A stretch of 64,000 nucleotides of DNA from Pseudoalteromonas arctica A 37-1-2 (GCF_000238395.3 NZ_CP011025.1:3596001-3660000), one strand, 5' to 3'; positions 8,276 to 17,196 are shown, counted from the stretch's first letter. Numbers and translations: made by a program. The notes: generated by a model not told the origin, from the letters alone.

Positions 8276-9439
8276 ATGAAAAAACTGCTAATTTCACCGT
8301 CAAAAATGACGCTAGGCGAACAAGAAAATCAAATCTATCAGAACATTCTGAAGCAATCTTCAGAGTTAAGCCTTAACCTTATGGCCGTGAAAGTAGAAAA
8401 CCACCCTGATGATTTTTTACCTTGGTGTTACGAATTGCTAAGTGCAAGCAGAGATCGTATGAACTACGATTTGCTAGAGCCACAGCAGTTACCAGTACTT
8501 AAGAAGCTACACGATCAGCTTATTTCAGCTATCAGCTTTTTACAGGTTAAAACTTTACGTATTGCTCCGTGGCCTGTTGTAAGTGTATTTGTAGAACAAC
8601 ACAAAGACGTTATTGCACTTGATGAACAGCTTCGTTTGGTAGACTACATCAAAAGCATTCGTGAACAGTCTCTTAAAGATATGATTCCTGAAGACTTACT
8701 TGCGTTTAGCGGTAAGCACATGGCATCACTTGATCCAAGCACATACAACTTTGACGTTGAATGGTTTGCATCTACAAAAAGTGCAAAGAGCTTCCATCAA
8801 ATGCTTGGTGATTTACCAGGTGCTTTTGACGATGCACTAGTGAATATTCCACTTGAAGGTGATATTACTCAATACGAATATCAACAATTTGTTGTTGCTT
8901 ATTCAAAAATATTCACCGACAACAACGAAAAACCAACACTTGCGCCTGCAACACGACTGCTTGCAATGCGTCGCCCTGATTTATTTACTCCGATTACAAA
9001 TAATCGATTAGATGCATTATGTGGTGCCCTTGGTGTTTCTAAACTTAAAAATAGTGATTTTGAGCGTTACTGGCAAGATATCGTAAAAGGTATTCAAGCT
9101 ATGTCATGGTACAAAATGGCTAAACCTAGTAATGAGTTAGAAGAACAATTGGTTGCTATTAAAGCATTAATTCCATGTTTCTTTCACTACGCTGATGCTA
9201 AAACACCAGATAACTCTAACTACATTAAACTGCTAACCAAGCCTAAACGTACTACAACTACAACAGGTAAAACTCAGCGTAGAGGTAAAGAGTCTGCAGA
9301 AATTCTAGTAGACCGTGCACTTGCTGCTGACGATATTCCTGAGCATATTCGCAGTAAACGTGATTCAATTGTGAGTGAAGTACAAAAAGGTCGCAGCGTA
9401 AACGAAACAATTAGCCTTATGCGCACTATATTCGGTTAA
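8276..9439 (+). CDS. Hypothetical protein, 387 residues, family not recognised
   Basis: A soluble-looking, helix-rich protein with no signal peptide or membrane segment. Seen in it: a leucine-rich N-terminal half, a central part with several aromatic motifs (YEYQQFVVAYSKIF, ALIPCFFHYADA), a Thr- and basic-rich linker near residues 325-340 (KPKRTTTTTGKTQRRGKES), and a charged C-terminal helix pair. Base composition is like its neighbours and an AAGG sequence lies close to the ATG. It stands alone. I can assign no function; a nucleic-acid contact through the basic linker is only a guess. Confidence 0.75.
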   Translation: MKKLLISPSKMTLGEQENQIYQNILKQSSELSLNLMAVKVENHPDDFLPWCYELLSASRDRMNYDLLEPQQLPVLKKLHDQLISAISFLQVKTLRIAPWPVVSVFVEQHKDVIALDEQLRLVDYIKSIREQSLKDMIPEDLLAFSGKHMASLDPSTYNFDVEWFASTKSAKSFHQMLGDLPGAFDDALVNIPLEGDITQYEYQQFVVAYSKIFTDNNEKPTLAPATRLLAMRRPDLFTPITNNRLDALCGALGVSKLKNSDFERYWQDIVKGIQAMSWYKMAKPSNELEEQLVAIKALIPCFFHYADAKTPDNSNYIKLLTKPKRTTTTTGKTQRRGKESAEILVDRALAADDIPEHIRSKRDSIVSEVQKGRSVNETISLMRTIFG

Positions 9440-9451
9440 AATCTTCTAATT

Positions 9452-9476
9452 TAGCCGTACTTTTATGGTGCGGCTA
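9452..9476 (+). terminator. Weak stem-loop after the 387-residue gene
   Basis: TAGCCGTAC and GTGCGGCTA pair over 9 positions with one wobble around a 7-base loop, 13 bases past the stop codon. The following bases (GGTTAATTT) are only modestly T-rich, so this is a poor intrinsic terminator. The rest of 9440-9716 shows only AT-rich sequence and no convincing gene. Confidence 0.35.
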
Positions 9477-9716
9477 GGTTAATTTATGCACCAGCAATGT
9501 GCGCAACATCTTCCTTCATGTTATATCCCCATCCTATTCATAAAATTCAAGCTCATGTTTTTAATAAATAAAAAATAATTTTTAATAAAAAATAATGAAG
9601 CTGGCACATACAGTGCAATTATCCCGTTAGTTAAACAATAAAAAGCCGTCAGCCTAAAGGTTCCGATTACATAATAAAAACCTTGGCGAGCAAAAATCAT
9701 ATAACGGGAAATGGAC

Positions 9717-10397
9717 ATGCTAAAACTAAAAAAAACCATCGCTATCAGTGCTATAGCATTAATGGGCGCAACATCTTTAACGTCAACAGCCGTACATGCT
9801 GAAGTAACTGCTAATGCAGCGGCAACATCAAACTACTTATGGCGTGGTCAAGAGCAAACTGGGGGCGATGCAGCTATTTCAGGCGGTATTGATTACGCCA
9901 ATGAATCGGGCTTTTATGCAGGTACTTGGGCTTCAAATGCATCGTGGGCAGATGAAATGACCTATGAACTTGACTTATATGCAGGCTTTGGTGGCGACAT
10001 TAACGAAAGTGTTAGCTACGATGTTGGTTATATTTATTACGCTTACCCAGACGCAGCCTCTGAAGCAGACGCAGATTTCTCTGAAATTTACGGTAGTCTC
10101 AGCATTGAAAGCTTTACGTTTGGTGCTTCAATTCTAGCAACAACAGATGCTAGCGGTGATGATACTGACTTTGGTGATTCATTATATCTTAACGCCGATT
10201 ACGCCTTTCCGATTGGTAGTAACGGCACTGAAATGGCACTGCATATAGGTCATTATTCAGGTGACTTTATTGGCGATAGTAATATTCTTGATTACGGCGT
10301 ATCAATTTCAAAAGATGGTTTTACTTTTGGATTATCTGATACAGATATCGATGATATTAAAGTATATGTAGGCTACGCTGTAGACTTTACTTTATAA
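9717..10397 (+). CDS. TorF-family putative outer-membrane porin
   Basis: A secreted beta-barrel-like protein of about 226 residues. It has a signal peptide ending AVHA|EVTAN, then the family's opening SNYLWRGQEQT followed by alternating short strands rich in Tyr, Gly and Asp, and it ends in a barrel-type strand (YVGYAVDFTL). This fits the uncharacterised porin-like family TIGR02001/TorF. I start it at the ATG at 9717 because GGGA at 9706-9709 has proper spacing to it, whereas the ATG at 9711 is too close. It is acidic, as is usual in marine bacteria. A strong terminator follows. Confidence 0.8.
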   Translation: MLKLKKTIAISAIALMGATSLTSTAVHAEVTANAAATSNYLWRGQEQTGGDAAISGGIDYANESGFYAGTWASNASWADEMTYELDLYAGFGGDINESVSYDVGYIYYAYPDAASEADADFSEIYGSLSIESFTFGASILATTDASGDDTDFGDSLYLNADYAFPIGSNGTEMALHIGHYSGDFIGDSNILDYGVSISKDGFTFGLSDTDIDDIKVYVGYAVDFTL

Positions 10398-10422
10398 AAA
10401 ATGTGTTACTTGCTGCAACACG

Positions 10423-10450
10423 AAGGGCCTTTTGGCCCTTTTCTTGTTTT
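10423..10450 (+). terminator. Intrinsic terminator after the TorF-like porin
   Basis: A perfect hairpin AAGGGCC-TTTT-GGCCCTT (10423-10440) followed by TTCTTGTTTT, 26 bases past the porin stop. Read the other way it also lies just past the stop of the lipoprotein gene on the minus strand. Confidence 0.88.
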
Positions 10451-10454
10451 ATAG

Positions 10455-10784
10455 CTATTTAGCTTTAAATGGTACCTTATTACATTGTACTTCGACTGTT
10501 TTAGGGTACCAAGCTGGGCCGATTTGATTCACAACCACCTCAGCTAAACCATTAGCAAACGATTTATACGTATGAACGCTTTGCCATTCACCTTGTGGGC
10601 AATGTGTTGTTAAATCTAACGGCTCTGATCCCTCGTACAACGCAAGTGCAAAATTATGATGCCACTGTGAGCTTTTTAGCGTTTTATTGCTTACTTTGCT
10701 CTGTATACCGTTATCAAAGTAAATATTTGTACACCCCGTTAAAATAATCAGTGTGCAACCGGCTGCAAATAGCTTGATGCTCAT
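10455..10784 (-). CDS. Small lipoprotein resembling the Bor family, second of a pair
   Basis: The chosen ATG at 10784 gives 109 residues with a lipoprotein signal (LIILTGC|TN); a longer frame to 10817 lacks a sensible signal. GGGGAG precedes the ATG. The C-terminal half (CPQGEWQSVHTYKSFANGL, then YPKTVEVQC) lines up with its upstream partner and with the Bor pattern of a cysteine, a T-x-x-x-F-x-N/D-G stretch, and a closing valine-x-cysteine. Its start overlaps the partner's stop as ATGA, so the pair is translationally coupled. The Bor link is weaker here than for the partner. Confidence 0.7.
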   Translation of the reverse strand: MSIKLFAAGCTLIILTGCTNIYFDNGIQSKVSNKTLKSSQWHHNFALALYEGSEPLDLTTHCPQGEWQSVHTYKSFANGLAEVVVNQIGPAWYPKTVEVQCNKVPFKAK

Positions 10785-11092
10785 AATGTCTCCCCTAGTA
10801 TTTGCTCTTGGCACCACACTTTAATGGTATGGGGCGAGTATATTCCAAGCGTAATTAAACTCAGCGCTCCATCACTAAACGTTTGTTGTGACTGCATTTG
10901 AATAACCGGTGTATTTGCACATATTTGTTTTACGTCTACCCGCTGCTCACCCACTAATCCCCATAAATAAAATGGGCGGCTATCTTCGAAATTAGCTTGG
11001 CTCGTTATTTTTGCTGTTGCCTGTGGCTGAATGGTTACCGCAGAACAAGCACTGAGGCTTAATGCTATCGCCCCTATAATTAATGGTTTCAT
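10781..11092 (-). CDS. Bor-like lipoprotein, first of a pair
   Basis: A 103-residue protein with a lipoprotein signal (ALSLSAC|SA). The C-terminal part, QSQQTFSDGALSLITLGIY followed by SPHTIKVWC, closely follows the Bor/Iss family pattern, in which members end with a TFxxGLLxxxTxGIYTP stretch and a final cysteine. Bor was first described as a lambda prophage lipoprotein linked to serum survival; many chromosomal relatives have no known role. There is no phage gene nearby, so this looks like a chromosomal member. Confidence 0.72.
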   Translation of the reverse strand: MKPLIIGAIALSLSACSAVTIQPQATAKITSQANFEDSRPFYLWGLVGEQRVDVKQICANTPVIQMQSQQTFSDGALSLITLGIYSPHTIKVWCQEQILGETL

Positions 11093-11211
11093 ACTCTTCC
11101 TTATAAACTAAATACCAGTAAGGTAACTTTATAAGAGAACATAAAATATTAGCGTAAAAAGCTGTGGGGAATATGTAGAAACGCTATGAAGTTTTATACA
11201 GTTTATTACAC

Positions 11212-11237
11212 ATAAAGGCCGCATAAATGCGGCCCTT
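11212..11237 (-). terminator. Hairpin terminator after the permease-peptidase gene
   Basis: GGCCGCAT and ATGCGGCC pair around an AA loop (11217-11234). On the minus strand the stem is followed by TTTATG. It lies about 42 bases beyond the stop of the ABC permease/M1 fusion gene. Confidence 0.65.
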
Positions 11238-11275
11238 AAAGTAGTCAACTTAAGTGGTTAGTAAATAAATAGACG

Positions 11276-14200
11276 TTAGAATTTAGCTAAATTATTTTTA
11301 CTGTCTTTGTCGACCAGCTTAATGTAAGGATCTACCCCCGCAAATAATGGTTTTTCTTTTACTTTAAGCTCAATAGTATTGGTACCAGATACTATTTGAT
11401 GCTTTTTCGAGTAAATAACAAAGTCTTCAGCTAGTAAGTTTTCAGGGTCGTCGCTAAACAATGCAATATCAACTAGCTCATCGAGCGGCTGTTCAGTTTC
11501 TTCACCTTGGCCATCCGCACGCTGTTTAACGGCTTCTACGCTAAGTGTTACAGTATAAAAACCTTCGCTATCAACATCATCGGTAACCGACACTTCTTTC
11601 ATTTCAAGCTCATAAAGCGTTATATATTTAAACTGATCATCAATAAAGCTTTGTTCAGCTTGCGTTGCGTCTTGTTTTAAATAGCTAAGTAAATCAAGCG
11701 TAGTTGGGTATGGCGTTGACTGGTACTGAAATTCATTTAAAAATGCTTTGAGTGCATTGTTTAAACGTTTTTCACCTAAACGATCATAAATCGCCATCAT
11801 CGCAACTGATCCTTTATTGTAATGAAGATATTGTTGCGACTGTGTTTTATATAGTGGCATTTCTTCAAAGGCTTCCCCTGTACGCCCTATTAAGTACCTA
11901 TCAAGCTCATATTTTAAAAACTTACGTAGCTTCTCTGCGCCAAAGCGTTTTCTTAGCACCATTAGCGCACTGTATTGTGAAAGCGTTTCTGACATAACGG
12001 CACTGCCCTCTACATTAGCCGCCGATACTTGATGCCCCCACCACTGGTGCGCTACTTCATGTGCGGTAACATAGTAAGGGTAGTCAACTTTACTCTCATC
12101 TCTTAAGTCTGTAATAAACCCCATGCTTTCTGAGTAAGGGACTGTATTGGCAAAACTTTGTGCAAACGAGCGATACTTAGGAAATTCAATTATACGTAGC
12201 TGTTTATGCTGATACGGCCCAAATGCTTGTGTAAAGTAATCTATCGAGTCTTGTACTGACTCAATCATACGGTCAATATTCCATGCATGATTTTTGTGGT
12301 AATACACCTCAATATTTACCCCATTATGCTCAACCTTTTTACTTTCAAGCTCTGCCGAAAGCACCGCATAAAAGTTTAAAATAGGCGCATCCATTTCATA
12401 AACAAAAGTGCGGCGCCCGTCTTTTACACTTTCACTTTGTAAATACCCTGGGGTAATAGCAAATTGCGACTCGTCGGTTGTTACCGTTGCCTTAAAGTTA
12501 ATAAACCCATTAGCTGCACCAAAATTACTTTGTGTATAGTACTGACTGTCTTCTAGCTTATGGGCACGTTCAAGTTCTGGTAAATCATGCTTACGGCGTT
12601 CAAATTTATCAGCTACCTGTAAACCACGGCTATAACCAAAGCTAGGGAGGAGTTCCAAGTTATTAATAAAAGTGCCATTGGCAACTAATTGTGTATCAGA
12701 ACCTTGATCAGTAAAGCCTTTGTGATCGCGAGTAACCGACAGTTGCCCTTCTCTTATTTCGTTTGGCATAAGCGGTTGATCAAACTCAAACCATGCTGAA
12801 TAAAGCGCTGGTAATTTTTCAACTATCTTACCGCCTGCCATGGCTACATCCCAACTTTTAGCGTGTTGAGGTGAGCTTATTAACACTCGCGTAATTGGCT
12901 CGTTAGAGGTATTAGTAAATTTAATTTTTGCCACAGCACTTAAAGCACGCTTTTTTGGATAAATATCAACAGTTAAGTCAACATCGGTCACCATAGGTAG
13001 TGCTAAATCTTTGTATTGTGCAAACTGCTGCTCATAACTTATTTGCTTGTCTTGAAACTCATCGCTCGTAGTAAACTCGTTCAAAACTCTTGTGTTGTTA
13101 TAAATATTGTAGCCTGCACCAACAAACACTAATGCACTAATAACCGCAATCGCTTGCCCTTTTAACGACATATTATAACGAAGCATAGACAGGCGTGTGC
13201 GCAGCGTTTGTGAAGGACCACGATGCCACAACGCAAACCCAACAATCGCTAAAACAAGGCTTAACGCGCCCCAATATAATGTGTACCAATGCGCGCCTTG
13301 TAAAAAGTGCCCATAACCATTTATATCAGAATACGGTACACTACTGCTTTGAGAAAAATGATACATATGGTGCTCAAACCCATAAGAACCCATCACTTTT
13401 TGCGCTATGTAATACAAAATAAACAAACCCATTCCTACATATTTATTCGGGCTAATAATCTGCAAAAAGAAGGCAAGTACCGTCAGCATAATCAACGGTA
13501 AAATCGATAAATAAACAATCCTAAATAAATACTGTCCTAGCTCTAAATTAAATTGACCTTTAAATAACTGAACTGTAATTGTGAGTATCATTCCCACTAG
13601 AAACAACCCAGAAATAGCGGCGATTAAAGCCAGTATTTTTGACACCCAAAAAACACTATTATGCACCGGAAAGCTGTCAACAATATCGCCCATGCCACTT
13701 TGTCGCTCTCGCCATACAAGCTCAGCACTATAAAAAGCGATAATAACAAACAAAAATAAACCGGAAATACCACTAATAATATTGACCATATTCTGAGTTA
13801 AAGGCCAGTTAGTAGTGCCATAAGCACCAATAGGCGCAAACAAAGGAATCATAAGCGTTACAATGCTTACACCCGCTAAAATCATAAATGGCGCGCTAAA
13901 TATAACTTGTTTAAGTTCGAATATACTGCGCATTATTAGCTGAGATTTAGTACTAACCCCCGCTGATTTATAATTTTTAGCACTATTGATAAGTGCAGCT
14001 TGTTTATTTTGTACAAAAGCAGAGACTTTAAATTGCTTCTTCTGTTTTTTAGTTACTATGCGATTGCTTAGCTTTCCAAGGCCAAAAAACATTGCAACAC
14101 TGATTGCCACCCACAATATACGGTTAACTAAAAGGTCACCTGTGAGCGTTAGCACTTCTGTGTTTTTATCATTTACAGTCCAATAACGTGTTAAATCAAT

Positions 14201-14854
14201 TAACGAACCAGAGCCAAATGGGTCGGCGTAAACAACAATATTTCTAAATGCTAAATCATCAAAGTAAACGCCGGCAATTTGATAGGCTATAAAAATCACA
14301 ACAGCTGCTACATACACCGACATCATGGTTTTAAAATAGACCGCTACACTATTAAAAATAGCCGAAAGCACCAGTAAACTTGGCACTGCTAAATAAAGAT
14401 AAGGCGCAGCGTAGTACATTAGCTTATTAGGACCAATCAATTCGCCATCGAGCCAGCCAACTAATAAACCAAATTGCGACCCTAAAAACACACCCAATGG
14501 CACGCTTAAAAATACAATAAGTACAACTAAGTAAGAACCAAAAAAACGCCCTGCTTGATAAGGCACAGGATTAACAGGCTTACTAAAAACCAGCTCATCC
14601 ATTTTGCTTTCACTGTTGCGAATAGCAGAGCTGGCAACAAAGTTAACCACTAAAAACATAGCGAGTGTACAAAATGTAACGGTTAAAAGCATAATAGAGA
14701 AAGGCGAGTTCATATGAACATTCGCCCCACCTAACGGGAACTTACTACTAGAGCTTATAAAAAACGCCATAAAAAAGAAGATTAATGAGGTCACATAAAA
14801 CGAAGGCTGACGCGCGAAATAACGCAGCTCAAACGCGAGCATATTAAAAAACAT
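11276..14854 (-). CDS. ABC-2-type permease fused to an M1-family metallopeptidase
   Basis: A 1192-residue two-part protein. The N-terminal half (about 1-580) has many membrane helices in two ABC-2 permease blocks. The C-terminal part is an M1-type aminopeptidase domain with zinc motif HEVAH at about residues 932-936 followed by QWWGH, and a candidate third ligand Glu in SETLSQYSALMV, at one residue more than the classical 18-residue spacing. The gene follows its ATPase partner by 9 bases. This architecture recurs in Bacteroidetes and Alteromonadales; the cargo is unknown, though a peptide is likely. The peptidase part would face the periplasm if the helix count is even; I did not establish topology. 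Confidence 0.9.
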   Translation of the reverse strand: MFFNMLAFELRYFARQPSFYVTSLIFFFMAFFISSSSKFPLGGANVHMNSPFSIMLLTVTFCTLAMFLVVNFVASSAIRNSESKMDELVFSKPVNPVPYQAGRFFGSYLVVLIVFLSVPLGVFLGSQFGLLVGWLDGELIGPNKLMYYAAPYLYLAVPSLLVLSAIFNSVAVYFKTMMSVYVAAVVIFIAYQIAGVYFDDLAFRNIVVYADPFGSGSLIDLTRYWTVNDKNTEVLTLTGDLLVNRILWVAISVAMFFGLGKLSNRIVTKKQKKQFKVSAFVQNKQAALINSAKNYKSAGVSTKSQLIMRSIFELKQVIFSAPFMILAGVSIVTLMIPLFAPIGAYGTTNWPLTQNMVNIISGISGLFLFVIIAFYSAELVWRERQSGMGDIVDSFPVHNSVFWVSKILALIAAISGLFLVGMILTITVQLFKGQFNLELGQYLFRIVYLSILPLIMLTVLAFFLQIISPNKYVGMGLFILYYIAQKVMGSYGFEHHMYHFSQSSSVPYSDINGYGHFLQGAHWYTLYWGALSLVLAIVGFALWHRGPSQTLRTRLSMLRYNMSLKGQAIAVISALVFVGAGYNIYNNTRVLNEFTTSDEFQDKQISYEQQFAQYKDLALPMVTDVDLTVDIYPKKRALSAVAKIKFTNTSNEPITRVLISSPQHAKSWDVAMAGGKIVEKLPALYSAWFEFDQPLMPNEIREGQLSVTRDHKGFTDQGSDTQLVANGTFINNLELLPSFGYSRGLQVADKFERRKHDLPELERAHKLEDSQYYTQSNFGAANGFINFKATVTTDESQFAITPGYLQSESVKDGRRTFVYEMDAPILNFYAVLSAELESKKVEHNGVNIEVYYHKNHAWNIDRMIESVQDSIDYFTQAFGPYQHKQLRIIEFPKYRSFAQSFANTVPYSESMGFITDLRDESKVDYPYYVTAHEVAHQWWGHQVSAANVEGSAVMSETLSQYSALMVLRKRFGAEKLRKFLKYELDRYLIGRTGEAFEEMPLYKTQSQQYLHYNKGSVAMMAIYDRLGEKRLNNALKAFLNEFQYQSTPYPTTLDLLSYLKQDATQAEQSFIDDQFKYITLYELEMKEVSVTDDVDSEGFYTVTLSVEAVKQRADGQGEETEQPLDELVDIALFSDDPENLLAEDFVIYSKKHQIVSGTNTIELKVKEKPLFAGVDPYIKLVDKDSKNNLAKF

Positions 14855-14863
14855 AACGCCTCC

Positions 14864-15745
14864 TTATGCTACTTGGCTGTTACGATGATTAAGCAGAGTA
14901 GAAAAATACACATCTTCTAAATTTGCATTACTTGCTTCAAACCCTTGTGGGGCTTGCTCTGCTATTACATGTAAAATTGTTTTCCCTGCAAATAGGCGCT
15001 TAGAAATAACCGGTAATTGTGGCTCAAGTTCTTGCGCTTCTTCTTGGCTCATGGCTTTGCGCCAAATTTGGCCTTGGAGCTTATCGGTAAGCGCTATTGG
15101 GTTACCTTCTAGTAAAATCTTACCGCCAGCCAACACCGCCATGTTTGGGCAAAGCTCTGCTACATCTTCAACGATGTGGGTCGATAATATAACTACTTTT
15201 TGCTCACCTAAGCTTACTAATAAGTTATGAAAACGATTACGCTCCTCAGGATCTAGCCCCGCTGTTGGCTCATCAACTATTAGTAAATCAGGGTCACCCA
15301 GTAATGCCTGTGCAATACCAAAACGCTGGCGCATACCGCCCGAAAAGCCACTGACCGCTTTTGAGCGATGTTGATATAAATTAGTGTGCGCAAGTAATCC
15401 TTCAACCGACTCTTTACGCTCTGCTTTATTATGAATACCCTTTAAAACAGCCATATGGTCCAGTAAGTCGTAAGCACTAACACGCGGGTACACACCAAAA
15501 TCTTGTGGTAAGTAACCTAAGCGTTGGCGCAGTGCCTGTGGGTCTTTAAATACATCAATGCCATCAAAAGTAATTGAACCTGAATCAGCCGACTGCAGCG
15601 TTGCAATGGTACGCATAAGCGATGATTTACCTGCGCCATTTGGCCCAAGCAATCCAAACATCCCTTTACCGATAGATAAATCAACATCTTGTAGTGCATG
15701 TACGCCGTTATCGTAGGTTTTAGATAACCCAGTTATTGATAGCAT
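14864..15745 (-). CDS. ABC transporter ATP-binding subunit
   Basis: The ATPase partner of the adjacent permease-peptidase fusion. The 293-residue product has Walker A (GLLGPNGAGKSS, about residues 32-43), Q-loop (YLPQDFG), signature (GFSGGMRQRFGIAQAL), Walker B (LLIVDEPTAGLDP) and H-loop (ILSTHIVEDV). The roughly 80-residue C-terminal extension after the nucleotide-binding domain is typical of ABC-2 exporters. It is first in the two-gene operon. No regulator lies next to it. Confidence 0.93.
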   Translation of the reverse strand: MLSITGLSKTYDNGVHALQDVDLSIGKGMFGLLGPNGAGKSSLMRTIATLQSADSGSITFDGIDVFKDPQALRQRLGYLPQDFGVYPRVSAYDLLDHMAVLKGIHNKAERKESVEGLLAHTNLYQHRSKAVSGFSGGMRQRFGIAQALLGDPDLLIVDEPTAGLDPEERNRFHNLLVSLGEQKVVILSTHIVEDVAELCPNMAVLAGGKILLEGNPIALTDKLQGQIWRKAMSQEEAQELEPQLPVISKRLFAGKTILHVIAEQAPQGFEASNANLEDVYFSTLLNHRNSQVA

Positions 15746-15932
15746 TTTTACTTCCTTGAATATGAGTAATTATTTTTATAATGTTTTATATCACAAGAAA
15801 AACAGGAACATAAGTTACTTGTTAGTCAAATTTGTAACAACAAATAAACATAATTTAAACTCATAACACTTGCCTGCACTGTATTCACTCGGTATAAAAA
15901 CCACATATACTTTTTATAAGAAGCGAAAAGCC

Positions 15933-16610
15933 ATGCAAGATCACCAAAGCCAACCATTAAACGACTTTATAGAATATCCACATGAAGAAATGCTAAATCG
16001 TGCTAACGAGTTTTTACAAACCAGCCAACGCCGCCATAGCATTCGCAGCTTTAGCGATCGCCCAGTACCAAAAAATATTATTGAGACATGTATAAAGGCA
16101 GCAGGTACAGCACCTAGTGGAGCGAATCATCAGCCTTGGCATTTTGTGGCTATAAACAGCAGTGATGTAAAAAAACAAATAAGAGAAGCCGCCGAAAAAT
16201 TAGAGCGATCTTTTTACGAAGGACGAGCAGGTGAAGAATGGTTAGATGCGCTAAAACCGTTAGGGACCGACGCCAATAAACCTTATTTAGAGCATGCACC
16301 TTGGCTTATAGCTGTATTTAGTCAAAAAAAGGGCGGCGTAAGCACCGATGATAAAAATACCAATTACTATGTGCACGAATCGGTTGGGTTAGCTACCGGC
16401 TTTTTAATTCAAGCTTTGCACCGCAGTGGTTTGGCAACCCTTACTCATACTCCAAAGCCAATGAGCTTTTTAACCGACATATGTGGTCGCGATAGAGATA
16501 ATGAACGCCCATACATGCTACTTATTGCAGGCTACCCAAGTGATGATGCAACAATACCTACTCATGCACTGGATAAAAAATCACTCGATGAAATAGCTAC
16601 GTTTATTTAG
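15933..16610 (+). CDS. FMN-dependent nitroreductase-family protein, iodotyrosine-deiodinase-like
   Basis: Nitroreductase-fold flavoproteins reduce or dehalogenate small molecules with NAD(P)H. Seen here are the FMN-binding start RRHSIRSFSDRPVP, the SGANHQPWHFVAI segment and a lid-type region (ERSFYEGRAGEEWLDALKPLG) that resembles the iodotyrosine deiodinase branch. The ATG at 15933 (MQDHQSQPLN) gives 225 residues; an upstream TTG at 15870 would add a 21-residue tail I think is not translated. It overlaps the regulator gene tail-to-tail by 8 bases. Substrate is unknown. Confidence 0.85.
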   Translation: MQDHQSQPLNDFIEYPHEEMLNRANEFLQTSQRRHSIRSFSDRPVPKNIIETCIKAAGTAPSGANHQPWHFVAINSSDVKKQIREAAEKLERSFYEGRAGEEWLDALKPLGTDANKPYLEHAPWLIAVFSQKKGGVSTDDKNTNYYVHESVGLATGFLIQALHRSGLATLTHTPKPMSFLTDICGRDRDNERPYMLLIAGYPSDDATIPTHALDKKSLDEIATFI

Positions 16611-16911
16611 TATTTTCTTGTCGGCAAAACCACTCATATAGTAAAGCAATGATCGACTCAACTTTTGGGTCGGTCAACGAGTAATAAATAGTGTGCCCTT
16701 CTCTGCGAGTAGCAACCATATCTGCCTTGCGTAAACTTGCTAAATGCTGAGATAACGCTGACTGTGCTAAAGGTACATTTTTATTTAGCTCACCTACACT
16801 TTGCTCACCTTGTAATAAACTACATAAAATCATTAAGCGATTTTTGTTAGCCATTAATTTTAAAAACTGTTCGGCTTGCTCTGCGTTGACAGCTAGTTGT
16901 TCAATATTCAT
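16603..16911 (-). CDS. ArsR-family regulator of the BigR/SqrR/YgaV persulfide-sensing type
   Basis: A 102-residue winged-helix repressor: KLMANKNRLMILCSLLQGE, recognition helix QSALSQHLASLRKADMV, wing TRREGHTIYYSL. It has exactly two cysteines, Cys30 in the MILC motif and Cys96 near the C-terminus, the positions used by BigR/SqrR/YgaV proteins to form a sulfur bridge on sensing persulfide. The classical ArsR metal motif is absent. It is divergent from a rhodanese and a broken membrane-domain gene, which supports a sulfide-homeostasis role. The sensing role is inferred from family. Confidence 0.82.
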   Translation of the reverse strand: MNIEQLAVNAEQAEQFLKLMANKNRLMILCSLLQGEQSVGELNKNVPLAQSALSQHLASLRKADMVATRREGHTIYYSLTDPKVESIIALLYEWFCRQENTK

Positions 16912-16957
16912 TTTTATTGTTTCTCTTTTTGATACCTTTTTAAGTATAGACTTTTAC

Positions 16958-16998
16958 ATTAGTAGGTTCTAATATAATTAACATTAGACCTTACTAAT
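16958..16998. promoter_or_regulatory. Inverted pair of 16-base operator-like sites between the ArsR-type gene and rhodanese
   Basis: ATTAGTAGGTTCTAAT at 16958-16973 and ATTAGACCTTACTAAT at 16983-16998 are near-perfect inverted copies separated by 9 bases, and each half is itself roughly palindromic (ATTAG ... CTAAT). They lie in the divergent region 47-87 bases upstream of the ArsR-type start. AT-rich palindromes are typical operators of this regulator class. Inferred to be its binding site. Confidence 0.65.
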
Positions 16999-17003
16999 AT
17001 TAA

Positions 17004-17196
17004 GGCAATCACAAAATTAACGATGCCGTTTTATTAATCGGCGGAAGTGCTGTGGCAGTATCCGCGCTATTAAGTTACTTTGTATAAAGTAACTTTCAGT
17101 TTTTAACGTTATTTATAGGTATTAACTTAATTCAACCTACTTATACCAAGTGGTGCACATTAATACCTTTTTTAGAACAAGAGGATTTACAAACTA
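17004..17196 (+). pseudogene. Broken YgaP-like (DUF2892-type) membrane-domain gene
   Basis: In the frame starting at 17004 the sequence reads KINDAVLLIGGSAVAVSAL, then LSYFV, an in-frame TAA at 17085-17087, and then SNFQFLTLFIGINLIQPTYT followed by KWCTLIPFLEQ. This matches the two-helix membrane domain found in YgaP and in small proteins encoded next to rhodaneses (pattern: two hydrophobic helices, FTLFxGxNLxQSxFTxFCP). There is no start codon before it (a TAA lies directly upstream) and one internal stop, so it is probably dead. Its place between the persulfide-sensor gene and the rhodanese is where an intact partner would be expected. Confidence 0.6.

Noticed and set aside
9482..9600. Short plus-strand ORF starting near 9486 in the gap before the porin
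   Set aside because: About 30 codons with no ribosome-binding site and no sensible protein features in an AT-rich spacer.
10781..11092. Prophage remnant suggested by Bor similarity
   Set aside because: No integrase, structural phage gene, attachment repeat or composition change is seen around the pair.
13195..13501. Plus-strand frames opposite the permease-peptidase gene
   Set aside because: Antisense shadows in a transmembrane-coding region; no start signals or domain features.
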